From contig CAVSEK010000001.1 in assembly GCA_963726975.1 (NCBI GenBank), positions 461,864 to 525,863 of the forward strand: a stretch of DNA of 64,000 nt, given 5' to 3'. Positions 32,632 to 40,982 of the stretch are shown one piece after another. Numbering within the stretch: the first letter of the stretch is position 1; the number at the start of each line of letters is the position of its first letter. The position numbers and the translations under genes were made by a program. The stretch is from CAVSEK01 sp963726975. Lineage in GTDB: Bacteria; Actinomycetota; Actinomycetes; Mycobacteriales; SCTD01. The notes under the pieces are model-generated. The model was not told where the DNA came from and ran no database searches. It was given only the letters and a program-made list of their open reading frames with translations.

Positions 32632-34506
32632 TCAGGTCGCGAGCAGGAGCAGCAGGGTGGCGGCCACGAGCAGGGCGGCGGCCTGGCCGTAGTAGTCGTG
32701 CAGCTGGCCGGTCTGCGGGCGGCGGGCCAGCGCGCCCAGGCGTCGTGCCCCGGTGGCGAGCGCCTCCACCGCGCCGTCGACGGTGCGCACGTCGGCCCGC
32801 CCGGCCCGGCCGGCGAGGGCGACGGTGCCGCGCGCGGTCGCCTCGACGGCGCCGTCGACGACCCCGTCGTCGAGGCGGGCCAGGGCTCGGGCCGTGCGCC
32901 GCGCCACCGGGACGGCGCCCTCGACCGCGCGGTCGAGCACCCGGTCGTCGAAGACGGCCAGCGCCGCGGCGAGGGCGAGCACCGGGCGCACGGCGACGGC
33001 GTGGGCGGCGCGCTCCAGGTGCAGCCAGTCGCGCAGCAGCGGCGGTCCGGGCGTGCCGAGCCGCACGACCGCGACGAGCGCGAGCGCGGCCAGCACCGCC
33101 GAGACCACCAGGCCGGACTCCGAGCCCGTCGCCGGCCCGCCGACGAGCGCGGCCCAGCGGTCCGCGACCGGGCCGACGGCGAGCACCCCCAGCCCGACGG
33201 CGCCGAGCGCCAGCGGCACGAGCGGGCCCCAGGCCTCCGGGCCCACCGCCGGGCCGCTCCCGCGGGGCGGTCGGAGCAGCGCGACGAGGGCGGCGCCGGC
33301 GTACGCCGCGGACAGGGCCGCCCCGACCAGGGCCACGGCGTACAGCGCCGGGCCGCGCTCGAGCGCGGCCGCCAGCACAGCGTCCTTGGTGCCCCAGAGC
33401 GCCAGCGGCGGCAGGCCGGCCAGCGAGAGCAGGCCGGCGACGGCGAGCGCGCCGACCGCCGGGGTGCGCCGGGCGGCCCCGCGCAGCCGGTCGAGGTCGC
33501 GGGTGCCGAGCGCGTGCAGCCACACGCCGGCGGCGAGGAAGAGCAGGGACTTCACCGCGGCGTGCCCGACGAGGTGCGCGCTGCCCGCGGCGGTCGCGCC
33601 CAGGCCGCCGGCGAGCACGACGAAGCCGAGCTGCGCGGCCGTGGAGGCGGCGAGCAGCTGCTTGAGGTCGCGCTGGGCGAGGGCGACGAGGCCGAGCGCG
33701 ACCGCGGTCAGCGCACCGGTCCAGGCGACGAGGTCGTCGGCCCAGCCGCTCGCGGCGAGCAGCGGCGCGGTGCGCAGCAGCAGGTAGCCGCCCATCGCCA
33801 CCATCGCGGCGCTGTGCAGCAGCGCGCTCACCGGGCTCGGGCCGTCCATCGCCCGCGACAGCCAGAACGACACGGGCAGCTGCGCGGCCTTGCCGAGGGC
33901 GGCCGCCGCGACGCCCAGCGCCGCCAGGTGCAGCGGCGCCCCGGTGAGGTCCGGCAGCGCGGCGAGGTCGAGCGAGGAGCCGCCGGCGTACGCCGCGCCC
34001 GCCGCCACGTAGAGCCCGACGTCCAGCGAGCGGGTCGTGAGCAGGGCGGTGGTCGCCGAGCCGACGGCCCGGCCGTCGCGCAGGTCGTGCGCGATGAGGG
34101 CGTACGACGCCGCGCCCATGAGCTCCCAGCCCACGAGCAGCGGCACCAGCCCGCGCGCGGCCAGGGTGAGCAGGACGGCAGCGACGAAGACGAGCAGGCC
34201 GCCGGCGAGGCGGGCCCGCCGCCGCTCGACCTGGGTGGCGCTGGCCAGCAGCACGCAGACCGCGACGACGCCGACCGTCGCGCCGAGCGCGAGGCTCAAC
34301 CCGTCGACGCCGAGCACGAACGGCCCGCCGCGCAGGAAGGGGGCGCTGTCCCGCTCCTGCTGGCCCGCCCCGAGCAGCAGCCCGAGGCCGCCGGCCGCCG
34401 TCGCGACGGCGACGGGCAGCGCAGCCCGGTCGGCGCGCGGGCCCAGCAGCAGCAGGAGCACCCCGACCGCCGCGGGCAGCAGGACGGGGAGCAGCAGGGC
34501 GGTCAT
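32632..34506 (-). CDS. nuoL: Complex I-type subunit L (antiporter-like)
   Basis: This intact protein has 624 residues. The antiporter core keeps the TM5 glutamate (LLVGWELMGAASYALI) and the TM7 lysine (ALGKAAQLPVSFWLSRAMDG with PSPVSALLHSAAMVAMGGY). The histidine usually next to the WLP motif is Ser here. The C-terminal region, which forms the lateral amphipathic helix HL in canonical NuoL, is here Ala/Arg/Val-rich with several short repeats of AVEAxAxG character. The start ATG overlaps the nuoK stop. Confidence 0.95.
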   Translation of the reverse strand: MTALLLPVLLPAAVGVLLLLLGPRADRAALPVAVATAAGGLGLLLGAGQQERDSAPFLRGGPFVLGVDGLSLALGATVGVVAVCVLLASATQVERRRARLAGGLLVFVAAVLLTLAARGLVPLLVGWELMGAASYALIAHDLRDGRAVGSATTALLTTRSLDVGLYVAAGAAYAGGSSLDLAALPDLTGAPLHLAALGVAAAALGKAAQLPVSFWLSRAMDGPSPVSALLHSAAMVAMGGYLLLRTAPLLAASGWADDLVAWTGALTAVALGLVALAQRDLKQLLAASTAAQLGFVVLAGGLGATAAGSAHLVGHAAVKSLLFLAAGVWLHALGTRDLDRLRGAARRTPAVGALAVAGLLSLAGLPPLALWGTKDAVLAAALERGPALYAVALVGAALSAAYAGAALVALLRPPRGSGPAVGPEAWGPLVPLALGAVGLGVLAVGPVADRWAALVGGPATGSESGLVVSAVLAALALVAVVRLGTPGPPLLRDWLHLERAAHAVAVRPVLALAAALAVFDDRVLDRAVEGAVPVARRTARALARLDDGVVDGAVEATARGTVALAGRAGRADVRTVDGAVEALATGARRLGALARRPQTGQLHDYYGQAAALLVAATLLLLLAT

Positions 34507-34808
34507 CCCGACAGCTCGCCGGCCTCGTCGGTGAGCTCGACCTCACCGGCGCGGAAGACCGCGGTCTGCACCGCGAAACCCATCGCCATCTCGATGGTCA
34601 TCGCGGAGACGACGACGAGCACGAGGACCTGCAGGTCGGGCCGGGCGGGGCTGACCGCCCACCAGAAGGCGCCGCCGGCGAGCACGACGCCGTTGAGCAT
34701 GAGCTCAAGGCCCATCATGAGCATGACGATGGACTGCTGGGACAGGGCGCCGTACAGGCCGATGGCGATGAGCGCGGCGGCGAGCACGAGCAGCAGCTGC
34801 AGCGTCAC
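34503..34808 (-). CDS. nuoK: Complex I-type subunit K
   Basis: This small three-span subunit is intact at 101 residues. It keeps the two membrane glutamates of the family (MLMMGLELMLNGV in TM2 and VVSAMTIEMAMGFAVQTAV in TM3), which belong to the hydrophilic axis. The start GTG overlaps the nuoJ stop and its stop overlaps the nuoL start. Confidence 0.96.
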   Translation of the reverse strand: MTLQLLLVLAAALIAIGLYGALSQQSIVMLMMGLELMLNGVVLAGGAFWWAVSPARPDLQVLVLVVVSAMTIEMAMGFAVQTAVFRAGEVELTDEAGELSG

Positions 34809-35374
34809 CGGTCCACCCCTCCGGGGACGGGGTCGGCCGGCGGGCGCCGGGCCAGGTCGTCGCCGTAGCGGTCGTAGCGGCTGCGGGCGGCGCCGAGCAC
34901 GAGGGCGCTGACGATCGTGGTGAGCACGACCGCCCCGATCCCGACCATGACGAGCATGTGGGTGCCCATGACGCCCTCGCCGAGCTGCCGGGTCGGGTCG
35001 GGCGGCGGCGCGCCCCGTCGCTGCGGCCAGTCGACGAGCAGCGCCCCGCCGGCGAGCACGACGAAGGTGCCGACGGCGACCGACATCGCGCGGGGCTTGT
35101 CGTGGTACATCGCCATCGGCATGAGCCCCGCCGGGTTCATCATGTAGGCGATCATGAAGACGGCCATCACCGCCATCTCCATGACCATCATCACGACCAC
35201 GACGATGCCGAGGTAGGCCAGGTCGACGGCGAGCAGCACGACCGCCACGCCGACGAAGCTCACGGCCAGCAGGAACGTCGCCCGGGCCATCGAGCCCACC
35301 CGGAAGACGCCGAAGCCGCTGACGACGGCGACGACGCCGGCCACCGCTGCGACCACGACGGCCAGCGCGCTCAC
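34805..35374 (-). CDS. nuoJ: Complex I-type subunit J
   Basis: This five-span subunit is intact at 189 residues. It has GFGVFRVGSMARATFLLAVS and the TM3 segment LGIVVVVMMVMEMAVMAVFM, where the pi-bulge region of NuoJ lies. It has an unusual number of Met residues (VMMVMEMAVMAVFMIAYMMN, then LMPMAMYHDKP). It overlaps nuoH and nuoK by four bases on either side. Confidence 0.94.
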   Translation of the reverse strand: MSALAVVVAAVAGVVAVVSGFGVFRVGSMARATFLLAVSFVGVAVVLLAVDLAYLGIVVVVMMVMEMAVMAVFMIAYMMNPAGLMPMAMYHDKPRAMSVAVGTFVVLAGGALLVDWPQRRGAPPPDPTRQLGEGVMGTHMLVMVGIGAVVLTTIVSALVLGAARSRYDRYGDDLARRPPADPVPGGVDR

Positions 35375-36288
35375 CGGCCGGCCAGCACGACGAGCGCGGT
35401 GACGAGCAGCTGGGCGAGGGTCAGCGGCAGCAGGACGACCCACCCCGCCTCGGCGAACCGCTCCGGGCGCAGCAGCGGCAGCCGCCGGCGGACGAGCACG
35501 AGACCTCCCAGCACGACGAGCGTCTTGAGCAGCTGCCACAGCCAGCCCGGCAGCCCCGGACCGAGGTCGCCGCCGAGGAACAGCGGCACCGCGACAGCGG
35601 CGCCGGCGGCGAGCAGGGCGTGCCGGCCGGCGAGCAGCAGCAGCCGGTCTGCCCCGGAGACCTCGGCGAGCACCCCGCCGCCGAGGTCGGGGCCGGCGGG
35701 CGCCCGGAACGGCCCCCACAGCGAGAACGCGGCGACGCACACCAGGTAGACGACCAGCGCGACCGGCTGGTCCACGACGTGCCACCGGTCGGCCTGCGCC
35801 GCGACGACGTCGCGCAGGTCCAGGCTGCCCGCGTCCAGCGCCGGCGCGGTCAGGGCGAACATCAGCGGCAGCTCGTACGCCAGGGCCAGCGCCAGGTAGC
35901 GGTAGCCGCCGACGAGGGAGGCGGCGCTGGCCGCGCCCCACCCGGCCAGCCAGACGAACGCCCACAGCAGCACGTCCAGCGCGTTGAGCCAGACCACCCC
36001 CACCGGGAGCGGCGCGGCGACCACGTCGCCGACCGGGACGACCGCCGCGACGAGCACCGCCACGACGAGGAGGCCGGCGCCGCCGGTGCGCCACAGCAGC
36101 GCGTCCGGGGCGGTCGTCGTGCGGCGGCGCTGGACGAGCAGCCGGGCCAGGTCGGGCCAGGGCGAGGCCGCGGCACGCAGCGGACGGCCGGCGGTGCGCG
36201 CGACCAGCACCCGGTCGCCCGCGGCCGACACCACGGCGAGCGCGGCCAGCACGAGCAGGGCGGCCGCGGCGAGCAGCACCTCACGCAC
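35371..36288 (-). CDS. nuoH: Divergent complex I-type subunit H
   Basis: This multispanning subunit normally forms the quinone tunnel and the E-channel. It is intact at 305 residues, a little short. The TM glutamate segment is kept (LALAYELPLMFAL). The third cytoplasmic loop, which in canonical NuoH reads ERxPFDLPEAE...EYSG and touches NuoB/NuoD, is here FRAPAGPDLGGGVLAEVSG and has lost most acidic residues. The first-loop RxGPNRVGP signature is also missing. The start GTG overlaps the end of the NuoB/D-like gene. I read it as a NuoH with a remodelled interface. Confidence 0.88.
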   Translation of the reverse strand: MREVLLAAAALLVLAALAVVSAAGDRVLVARTAGRPLRAAASPWPDLARLLVQRRRTTTAPDALLWRTGGAGLLVVAVLVAAVVPVGDVVAAPLPVGVVWLNALDVLLWAFVWLAGWGAASAASLVGGYRYLALALAYELPLMFALTAPALDAGSLDLRDVVAAQADRWHVVDQPVALVVYLVCVAAFSLWGPFRAPAGPDLGGGVLAEVSGADRLLLLAGRHALLAAGAAVAVPLFLGGDLGPGLPGWLWQLLKTLVVLGGLVLVRRRLPLLRPERFAEAGWVVLLPLTLAQLLVTALVVLAGR

Positions 36289-37324
36289 GGGCCGGCACCC
36301 GCCCGGACAGGCACGGGCCCCAGGCCGCGACGAGCAGCGCGGCCGTCGCCGCCTCCTGCCCGGTCACGGCGGCGGCGAGGTCCTCAGGGCGCGCCGGCGG
36401 GAGCCGACGGCCGTCGCGCACGGCAGCGACGAGCACGCCGAGGTGGGCGACCAGGTCGCCGCCGCCGGGCGCCGGCAGCCGGCGGAGCGCCCAGCGCAGC
36501 ACCCGGGCCCGGGCCAGGCGGCGCAGCAGGTCGTCGGTCACCGGTCCCCGGCCTCCCTCGGCGCGGGCCCGGCGGGCCCGCAGCGCACCGTCGTCCCAGC
36601 CGGCGGCCGCCAGCAGCAGCGCCAGCGCGTCGAGCGCGGCGACGGGCCCCGGGACGGGCGGCTCGGGGACCGGGTCGAGCAGACGCACCTGCGCGTCGGT
36701 CAGCACGTCGCCGGACAGCGCCACGTCGAGCACCAGGCCGGCCGGCCAGGCCGGCAGCAGCGGGCCGAGCGACAGGTGCAGCCCCTCCAGGCGCAGGCCG
36801 TCGCGGTCGGGCATCCGGTCGGCCATGACGAGCCCGCCCGGCAGGTCCATCGACATGTCCATGTCCATGTCCATGTCCATGTCCATCGACATGTCCATGT
36901 CCATGTCGCCCCCCGTGTCCGTGTCGCCCCCCGTGTCCGTGTCGCCGCCGTCGTCCTCGTCGGCGGCGGACAGCGCCGGCGCCGGGCGGTGCGCGGCGTC
37001 CTCGACGTGGGTCCGCCGGTCCGCCAGCGCCGCACGGGCGGCGTCGAGCGCCTCTGCGGCGCGGCCGGCGGCCGGCACGTCCGCCCGGACCCGCGGCCCG
37101 GGCATCGCCGCGAAGGCCCGGGCGACGTGCGGGGCGAGCTGCTCGCCCGGCCGCCCGCAGACGACGAGCAGGTCGGCCGCCGCGGGAGAGGCCGCGACCG
37201 GCCACCCGCGCTCGTCGAGCAGGTCCTGCACGACCCGCAGCACGTCCGCCGCGCCGGGCACCGCGACGAGCAGCGCGGCGGGGCGGCGCGCCGCGGCAGC
37301 GTGCAGGCGCTCGGTCAGGCCCAC
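36281..37324 (-). CDS. NuoB-NuoD-like degenerate connecting protein with Met-Asp repeat linker
   Basis: This 347-residue protein fills the nuoB-nuoC-nuoD slot between nuoA and nuoH. Residues about 45-78 (ASPAAADLLVVCG, QLAPHVARAFAAMPGPR) follow the NuoB pattern SPRQADLMIVAG...MAPxLRxxYDQMPEP, but the four cysteines that bind cluster N2 are absent. The only cysteines are C56 and C338. Residues about 176-215 (LRLEGLHLSLGPLLPAWPAG, LVLDVALSGDVLTDAQV) resemble the NuoD N-terminus around GPQHPSTHGVLRL, without the quinone-site histidine pair. Between them lie an acidic stretch with two GGDTDT units and 20 residues of alternating Met and Asp/Ser. The remainder is Ala/Leu/Arg-rich helix. It starts inside the end of nuoA and is intact. 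The family reading is inference. Confidence 0.65.
   Translation of the reverse strand: MGLTERLHAAAARRPAALLVAVPGAADVLRVVQDLLDERGWPVAASPAAADLLVVCGRPGEQLAPHVARAFAAMPGPRVRADVPAAGRAAEALDAARAALADRRTHVEDAAHRPAPALSAADEDDGGDTDTGGDTDTGGDMDMDMSMDMDMDMDMDMSMDLPGGLVMADRMPDRDGLRLEGLHLSLGPLLPAWPAGLVLDVALSGDVLTDAQVRLLDPVPEPPVPGPVAALDALALLLAAAGWDDGALRARRARAEGGRGPVTDDLLRRLARARVLRWALRRLPAPGGGDLVAHLGVLVAAVRDGRRLPPARPEDLAAAVTGQEAATAALLVAAWGPCLSGRVPARA
36846..36930. repeat. Hexanucleotide microsatellite encoding Met-Asp and Asp-Thr repeats
   Basis: On the coding strand the hexamer ATGGAC is repeated with two single-base variants that give Ser, encoding residues 141-160. Upstream in the same gene GACACG hexamers and two 18-bp units encode GGDTDT. 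GACATG and GACACG differ by one base, so the Met-Asp tract looks like an expansion of the same repeat. Changes in hexamer number keep the frame. Confidence 0.9.
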
Positions 37325-37665
37325 CGGAACGCCCCCTCGCGCCAGGCGTAGACGATCCCCACGAGCAGCAGCGCGAGGAAGCCGAACATCTCGACGACGG
37401 CCGACGTGCCGACCTGCGCGACGACGACCGCCCACGGGTACATGAACAGCATCTCGAGGTCGAAGGCCAGGAAGACGAAGGTCATCGCGTACCACCGCAC
37501 GTGGAAGCGCGACAGCGGGTGCTCCCCCGGCAGCACCCCGCCGCTCCACGGCGCGACCCGCAGCGGCTCGCGGGCCACCGCCAGCAGCACGCCCGCGCCG
37601 TAGACGGCCGCGACGGACGCGCAGCCCAGCAGCACGGCCGCCGTGACCCCTGCGTAGCCGCCCAC
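37315..37665 (-). CDS. nuoA: Complex I-type subunit A
   Basis: This is the first gene of the nuo operon: 116 residues, three spans, intact. It keeps the TM2 motif AFDLEMLFMYPWAVV. The TM1-TM2 loop, which in canonical NuoA contains YECG and contacts NuoB and NuoD, reads PWSGGVLPGEHPLSRF without the cysteine. The start is GTG with a strong GGAGGAGG site. It is divergent from a small membrane-protein gene, with 70 bp shared between them. Confidence 0.94.
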   Translation of the reverse strand: MGGYAGVTAAVLLGCASVAAVYGAGVLLAVAREPLRVAPWSGGVLPGEHPLSRFHVRWYAMTFVFLAFDLEMLFMYPWAVVVAQVGTSAVVEMFGFLALLLVGIVYAWREGAFRWA

Positions 37666-37735
37666 CGGCCTCCTCCCGTCCTGGCGCGCCTACCCGGGTC
37701 CGTGCGTGCCACGCCTCGCGGGGTAGGAGCGCGAC

Positions 37736-38095
37736 GTGCCTGCCACCACCTCGGACCCGCTCCGCACCCGCTCCTGGGGGCTGTCCCGCGTCGAGTGGCT
37801 GACCACCGCGGTCGCCGCGGCGGTCTCGACCACGGGCTACCTCGTCGGCGGGGCCGACTACCTGGCCCGCGGCGTGGTCGGCGACCTCGTCGGGTTCCTG
37901 CTCCTGGGCGCGGTCGGCACGGCCCTGCGCGCCCGGGTGCGCCACGAGGCCCTGCTCTGCCTGGTCCTCATCGGCGTCGTGCTGCTGGCCTCGCCCGACT
38001 GGCCGCTGCGCGCGTCGTCGACGACCTGGTGGGTCGCGTTCGCCGCCGGCCTGCTGGCCTACCTGGCCGTACGGCGGCGGCTCGCCCCGCGCTGA
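37736..38095 (+). CDS. Small membrane protein, function unknown
   Basis: This is a 119-residue protein on the plus strand with a good AGGAG ribosome site before its GTG. It has a polar start, then about three hydrophobic spans (VEWLTTAVAAAVSTTGYLVG, LVGFLLLGAVGTAL, LLCLVLIGVVLLASP, WVAFAAGLLAYLAV). I recognise no family. It is divergently oriented from the nuo operon and convergent with truA. Confidence 0.75.
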   Translation: MPATTSDPLRTRSWGLSRVEWLTTAVAAAVSTTGYLVGGADYLARGVVGDLVGFLLLGAVGTALRARVRHEALLCLVLIGVVLLASPDWPLRASSTTWWVAFAAGLLAYLAVRRRLAPR

Positions 38096-38112
38096 GACCG
38101 CGCTGCGCCCCG

Positions 38113-38910
38113 TCAGCCGCCGAGCACGCGCACGGCCCGGGTGACCTGCTGGCGTGCGGCGAGCTCCTCGTCGGGCGGGTAGCCGACCTGCTCCAGGCAC
38201 AGCCCGTGCGGCGGGGCGACCGCGACGTCGGTCGCGCGCTCCGCGCGGCCGAGCAGTCCCGCGGGCCACCCCGCGGCCCGGCGGCCCTCCCCCACCGCGA
38301 GCAGCGCGCCGACGAGCGAGCGGACCATGGAGTGGCAGAAGGCGTCGGCGGTGATGCGCAGGACGAGGACCCCGTCGTCCTCCCGCGCCCAGGTCGCCCC
38401 GAGCACCGCCCGTACGGTGGTCGCGCCCTCCCGGCGGCGGCAGAAGGCCGCGAAGTCGTGCTCGCCGAGCAGCCCGGCCGACGCCTGCTCGAGCGCCGCG
38501 AGGTCGAGCGGGCGCGGCCAGGCCAGGGTGTCGGCGCGGCGCAGCGGGTCGACCGCGGTCGCGTCGTCGGCGACCCGGTAGCGGTAGCGGCGCCACAGCG
38601 CGGAGAAGCGGGCGTCGAAGCCCGGCGGGGCGGGCGCGACGCGCCGCACCCGCACGTCGGGCGGCAGCAGCCCGTTGAGCCGGCGCAGCAGCAGCGGGTC
38701 GGCCGCGGTGCCGGGGGCGAGGTCGACGTGCGCGACCTGCCCGCTGGCGTGCACCCCGGCGTCGGTGCGCCCCGCGACGGTCAGCCGGGGCGGGTCGGTG
38801 CGGGCCAGGGTGCCGAGCGCCGCCCCGAGCTCGCCCTGCACCGTGCGGCGGTCGCGCTGCGCCGCCCAGCCCGAGAAGGCGCTCCCGTCGTACGCCAGGT
38901 CCAGCCGCAC
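38113..38910 (-). CDS. truA: tRNA pseudouridine(38-40) synthase TruA
   Basis: This modifies U38-U40 in the anticodon arm of tRNAs. It is intact at about 265 residues. It starts RLDLAYDGSAFSGWAAQ, has the catalytic aspartate in VAGRTDAGVHA and the motifs WRRYRYRV and FCHSMVRSLVGALLAVG. The position right after rplQ is typical. The GTG start lies 9 bp from a large terminator hairpin, so an independent promoter inside or after the hairpin, or read-through, must drive it. Confidence 0.96.
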   Translation of the reverse strand: MRLDLAYDGSAFSGWAAQRDRRTVQGELGAALGTLARTDPPRLTVAGRTDAGVHASGQVAHVDLAPGTAADPLLLRRLNGLLPPDVRVRRVAPAPPGFDARFSALWRRYRYRVADDATAVDPLRRADTLAWPRPLDLAALEQASAGLLGEHDFAAFCRRREGATTVRAVLGATWAREDDGVLVLRITADAFCHSMVRSLVGALLAVGEGRRAAGWPAGLLGRAERATDVAVAPPHGLCLEQVGYPPDEELAARQQVTRAVRVLGG

Positions 38911-38918
38911 CCGCGACG

Positions 38919-38959
38919 CGACGAGCCCGCCCTCCCGGAGCGGGAGGGCGGGCTCGTCG
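38919..38959 (-). terminator. Strong 19-bp hairpin between rplQ and truA
   Basis: A perfect 19-bp inverted repeat with a 3-base loop (gag) lies 14 bp after the rplQ stop and ends 9 bp before the truA start. It should end the alpha operon. There is no T-tract. It is the most perfect hairpin in the window. Confidence 0.85.
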
Positions 38960-38972
38960 GCCGTGCGGTCGT

Positions 38973-39674
38973 TCAGGACTGCTGCTCGCCCCGCTCGTCG
39001 GCGGCGCCGGCGCCGCCCTGGTCGGCCTCGGCGGCGAAGTCGACCGTGCCGGCACCCTCGACGCCGTCACCGGCGACCTCGGTGCTCTCCGGGAGCGCGG
39101 CGTCGTCGACGGCGCCCTCCTCGGCGGCGGGCTCCTCGACGGTCGCGTCGGTGGCGGCCGGCGTGGTGCCGGCCTCCTGCGCCACGCCGGCGGCCGTCGG
39201 GCTCTCGCCGGCCAGCTCGGCCGCCGACTCCGCGGTCGCCCCGGTCGGCGCGGTGCGCGCGGCGAACTGCGTGCCGCGGGCGCGCTCGGCCTCGCCGACG
39301 GCGGACTGCGCGACGGTCAGCGCCTCGACGAGCTCGATGATCGCCATCTGCGCGTTGTCGCCCTTGCGCGGGCCGAGCTTGGTGATGCGGGTGTAGCCGC
39401 CGGGCCGGTTCGCGTAGCGCGGACCGATCTCGTCGAAGAGCGTGTGCACGACGCTCTTGTCGCGCAGGCGCTTGAGCACCTGGCGGCGGGCGTGCAGGTC
39501 ACCGCGCTTGCCGAAGGTGATGAGGTGCTCGGCGTACGGCCGCAGCCGCTTGGCCTTGGTCTCGGTCGTGGTGATCCGGCCGTGCTCGAACAGCGCCGTG
39601 GCGAGGTTCGCCAGCATGAGCCGCTCGTGCGCCGGGCTGCCCCCCATGCGGGGACCCTTGGCGGGGGTGGGCAT
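38973..39674 (-). CDS. rplQ: 50S ribosomal protein L17 with long acidic tail
   Basis: L17 lines the exit region of the peptide tunnel. The N-terminal ~118 residues are canonical (MPTPAKGPRMGGSPAHER, LANLATALFEHGRITTTETK, GGYTRITKLGPRKGDNAQMA). The protein then continues for about 115 residues of Ala/Glu/Thr/Gly-rich low complexity ending GAADERGEQQS. Actinobacterial L17s often carry a tail, but this one doubles the protein. It follows rpoA and ends the alpha operon. Confidence 0.97.
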   Translation of the reverse strand: MPTPAKGPRMGGSPAHERLMLANLATALFEHGRITTTETKAKRLRPYAEHLITFGKRGDLHARRQVLKRLRDKSVVHTLFDEIGPRYANRPGGYTRITKLGPRKGDNAQMAIIELVEALTVAQSAVGEAERARGTQFAARTAPTGATAESAAELAGESPTAAGVAQEAGTTPAATDATVEEPAAEEGAVDDAALPESTEVAGDGVEGAGTVDFAAEADQGGAGAADERGEQQS

Positions 39675-39752
39675 CGCGTTCTCCGTCCTGGAGCGGGAGC
39701 CGGAGGCTCCGTGGGGGCCAGCCGCGGTCGCGGAGGCCCGGCGTGCGGGGGT

Positions 39753-40800
39753 TAGAGCTGCTCGGTCTCGGCGAAGCCGCCGTCGTCGTCGCCACCGTCG
39801 GCGAACGGCGCACCGTACTCGTCGGTGCCGAACGTCGTGACGACCTGGCTGGGGTCGAAGCCGGGGGGCTGTCCTTGAGCGCCAGGCCCATCCCGTGCAG
39901 CTTGACCTTGACCTCGTCGATCGACTTCGCGCCGAAGTTGCGGATGTCGAGCAGGTCCGCCTCGGAGCGGCTGACGAGCTCGCCCACGGTGTGGATGCCC
40001 TCGCGCTTGAGGCAGTTGTACGAGCGCACCGTGAGGTCCATGTCCTCGATCGGCAGCGCCAGGTCGGCCGCGAGCGCGGCGTCCGTCGGCGACGGCCCGA
40101 TGTCGATGCCCTCGGCCTGCTCGTTGAGCTCCTGCGCCAGGCCGAACAGCCCGACGAGGGTCTTGCCGGCGCTGGCGACCGCGTCGCGCGGCGTCATGCC
40201 CGGCTTGGTCTCGACGTCGAGGACGAGCCGGTCGAAGTCGGTGCGCTGCTCGACGCGGGTGGCCTCGACCTTGTAGGTGACCTTGAGGACCGGCGAGTAG
40301 ATGGAGTCGACCGGGATGCGGCCGATCTCCTGGCCGGCCTGCTTGTTCTGCACCGCGGAGACGTAGCCGCGGCCGCGCTCGACGGTGAGCTCGATCTCGA
40401 GCCGGCCCTTGCCGTTGAGCGTGGCGATGTGCAGGTCGGGGGTGTGCACCTCGACGCCGGCGGGCGGCGCGATGTCGGCCGCGGTGACCGGGCCGGGACC
40501 CTGCTTGCGCAGGTACATGACGACCGGCTCGTCGGACTCCGACGACACGACGAGCTCCTTGAGGTTGAGGATGACGTCGGTGACGTCCTCCTTCACCCCG
40601 GGGACCGTGGTGAACTCGTGCAGCACGCCGTCGATGCGGATGCTGGTGACCGCCGCGCCGGGGATGGAGCTGAGCAGGGTGCGGCGCAGGGAGTTGCCGA
40701 GGGTGTAGCCGAAGCCCGGCTCGAGCGGCTCGAGGACGAACCGCGAGCGGTGCTCGCTGACCTGCTCCTCGGTCAGGGTGGGGCGCTGTGCGATGAGCAC
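39753..40800 (-). CDS. rpoA: RNA polymerase alpha subunit (one frameshift near the 3' end)
   Basis: The N-terminal assembly domain (FVLEPLEPGFGYTLGNSLRR, LLSSIPGAAVTSIRIDGV) and C-terminal DNA-binding domain (LPIEDMDLTVRSYNCLKREG, DLLDIRNFGAKSIDEVK) are intact. After LKDSPP the frame is lost at a C6 run (about 39867-39872). One more C gives GFDPSQVVTTFGTDEYG and an acidic end EQL with TAA at 39753. A homopolymer deletion is the obvious cause. The corrected length is about 349 residues. It lies in the order rpsD-rpoA-rplQ. Confidence 0.96.
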
Positions 40801-40943
40801 GTGGTGTCCTTCCGGGACTGTTCCGCGACGACCGCCATCTGACGTCGCGAGGGGTGCCCGGGGTGGCGAGGCCCGGGCCAGGGGTGCGTGCGGGGCGTGC
40901 GGGGCGTACGGCGTCCGGTGGGGCTGGACGCAGACGTGCGGCA

Positions 40944-40975
40944 GCCGACCGGGCCCGCGCGGGGACCCGGTCGGC
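40944..40975 (-). terminator. Hairpin between rpsD and rpoA
   Basis: A perfect 10-bp stem (gccgaccggg and its complement), which can extend inward through a cccgcgcggg core, begins 8 bp after the rpsD stop in the 182-bp gap before rpoA. It may attenuate read-through, or separate units if rpoA has its own promoter. Confidence 0.55.
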
Positions 40976-40982
40976 GGACCGG

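Noticed and set aside
36846..36930. The hexamer array as a CRISPR or origin repeat
   Set aside because: Units are 6 bp without spacers and are part of an open coding frame.
36281..39070. A 929-codon frame covering the NuoB/D-like gene, nuoA and truA regions as one protein
   Set aside because: The part above 37324 is the wrong frame of nuoA, of the plus-strand gene and of truA. Only the last 347 codons have a proper start, an operon overlap and conserved patterns.
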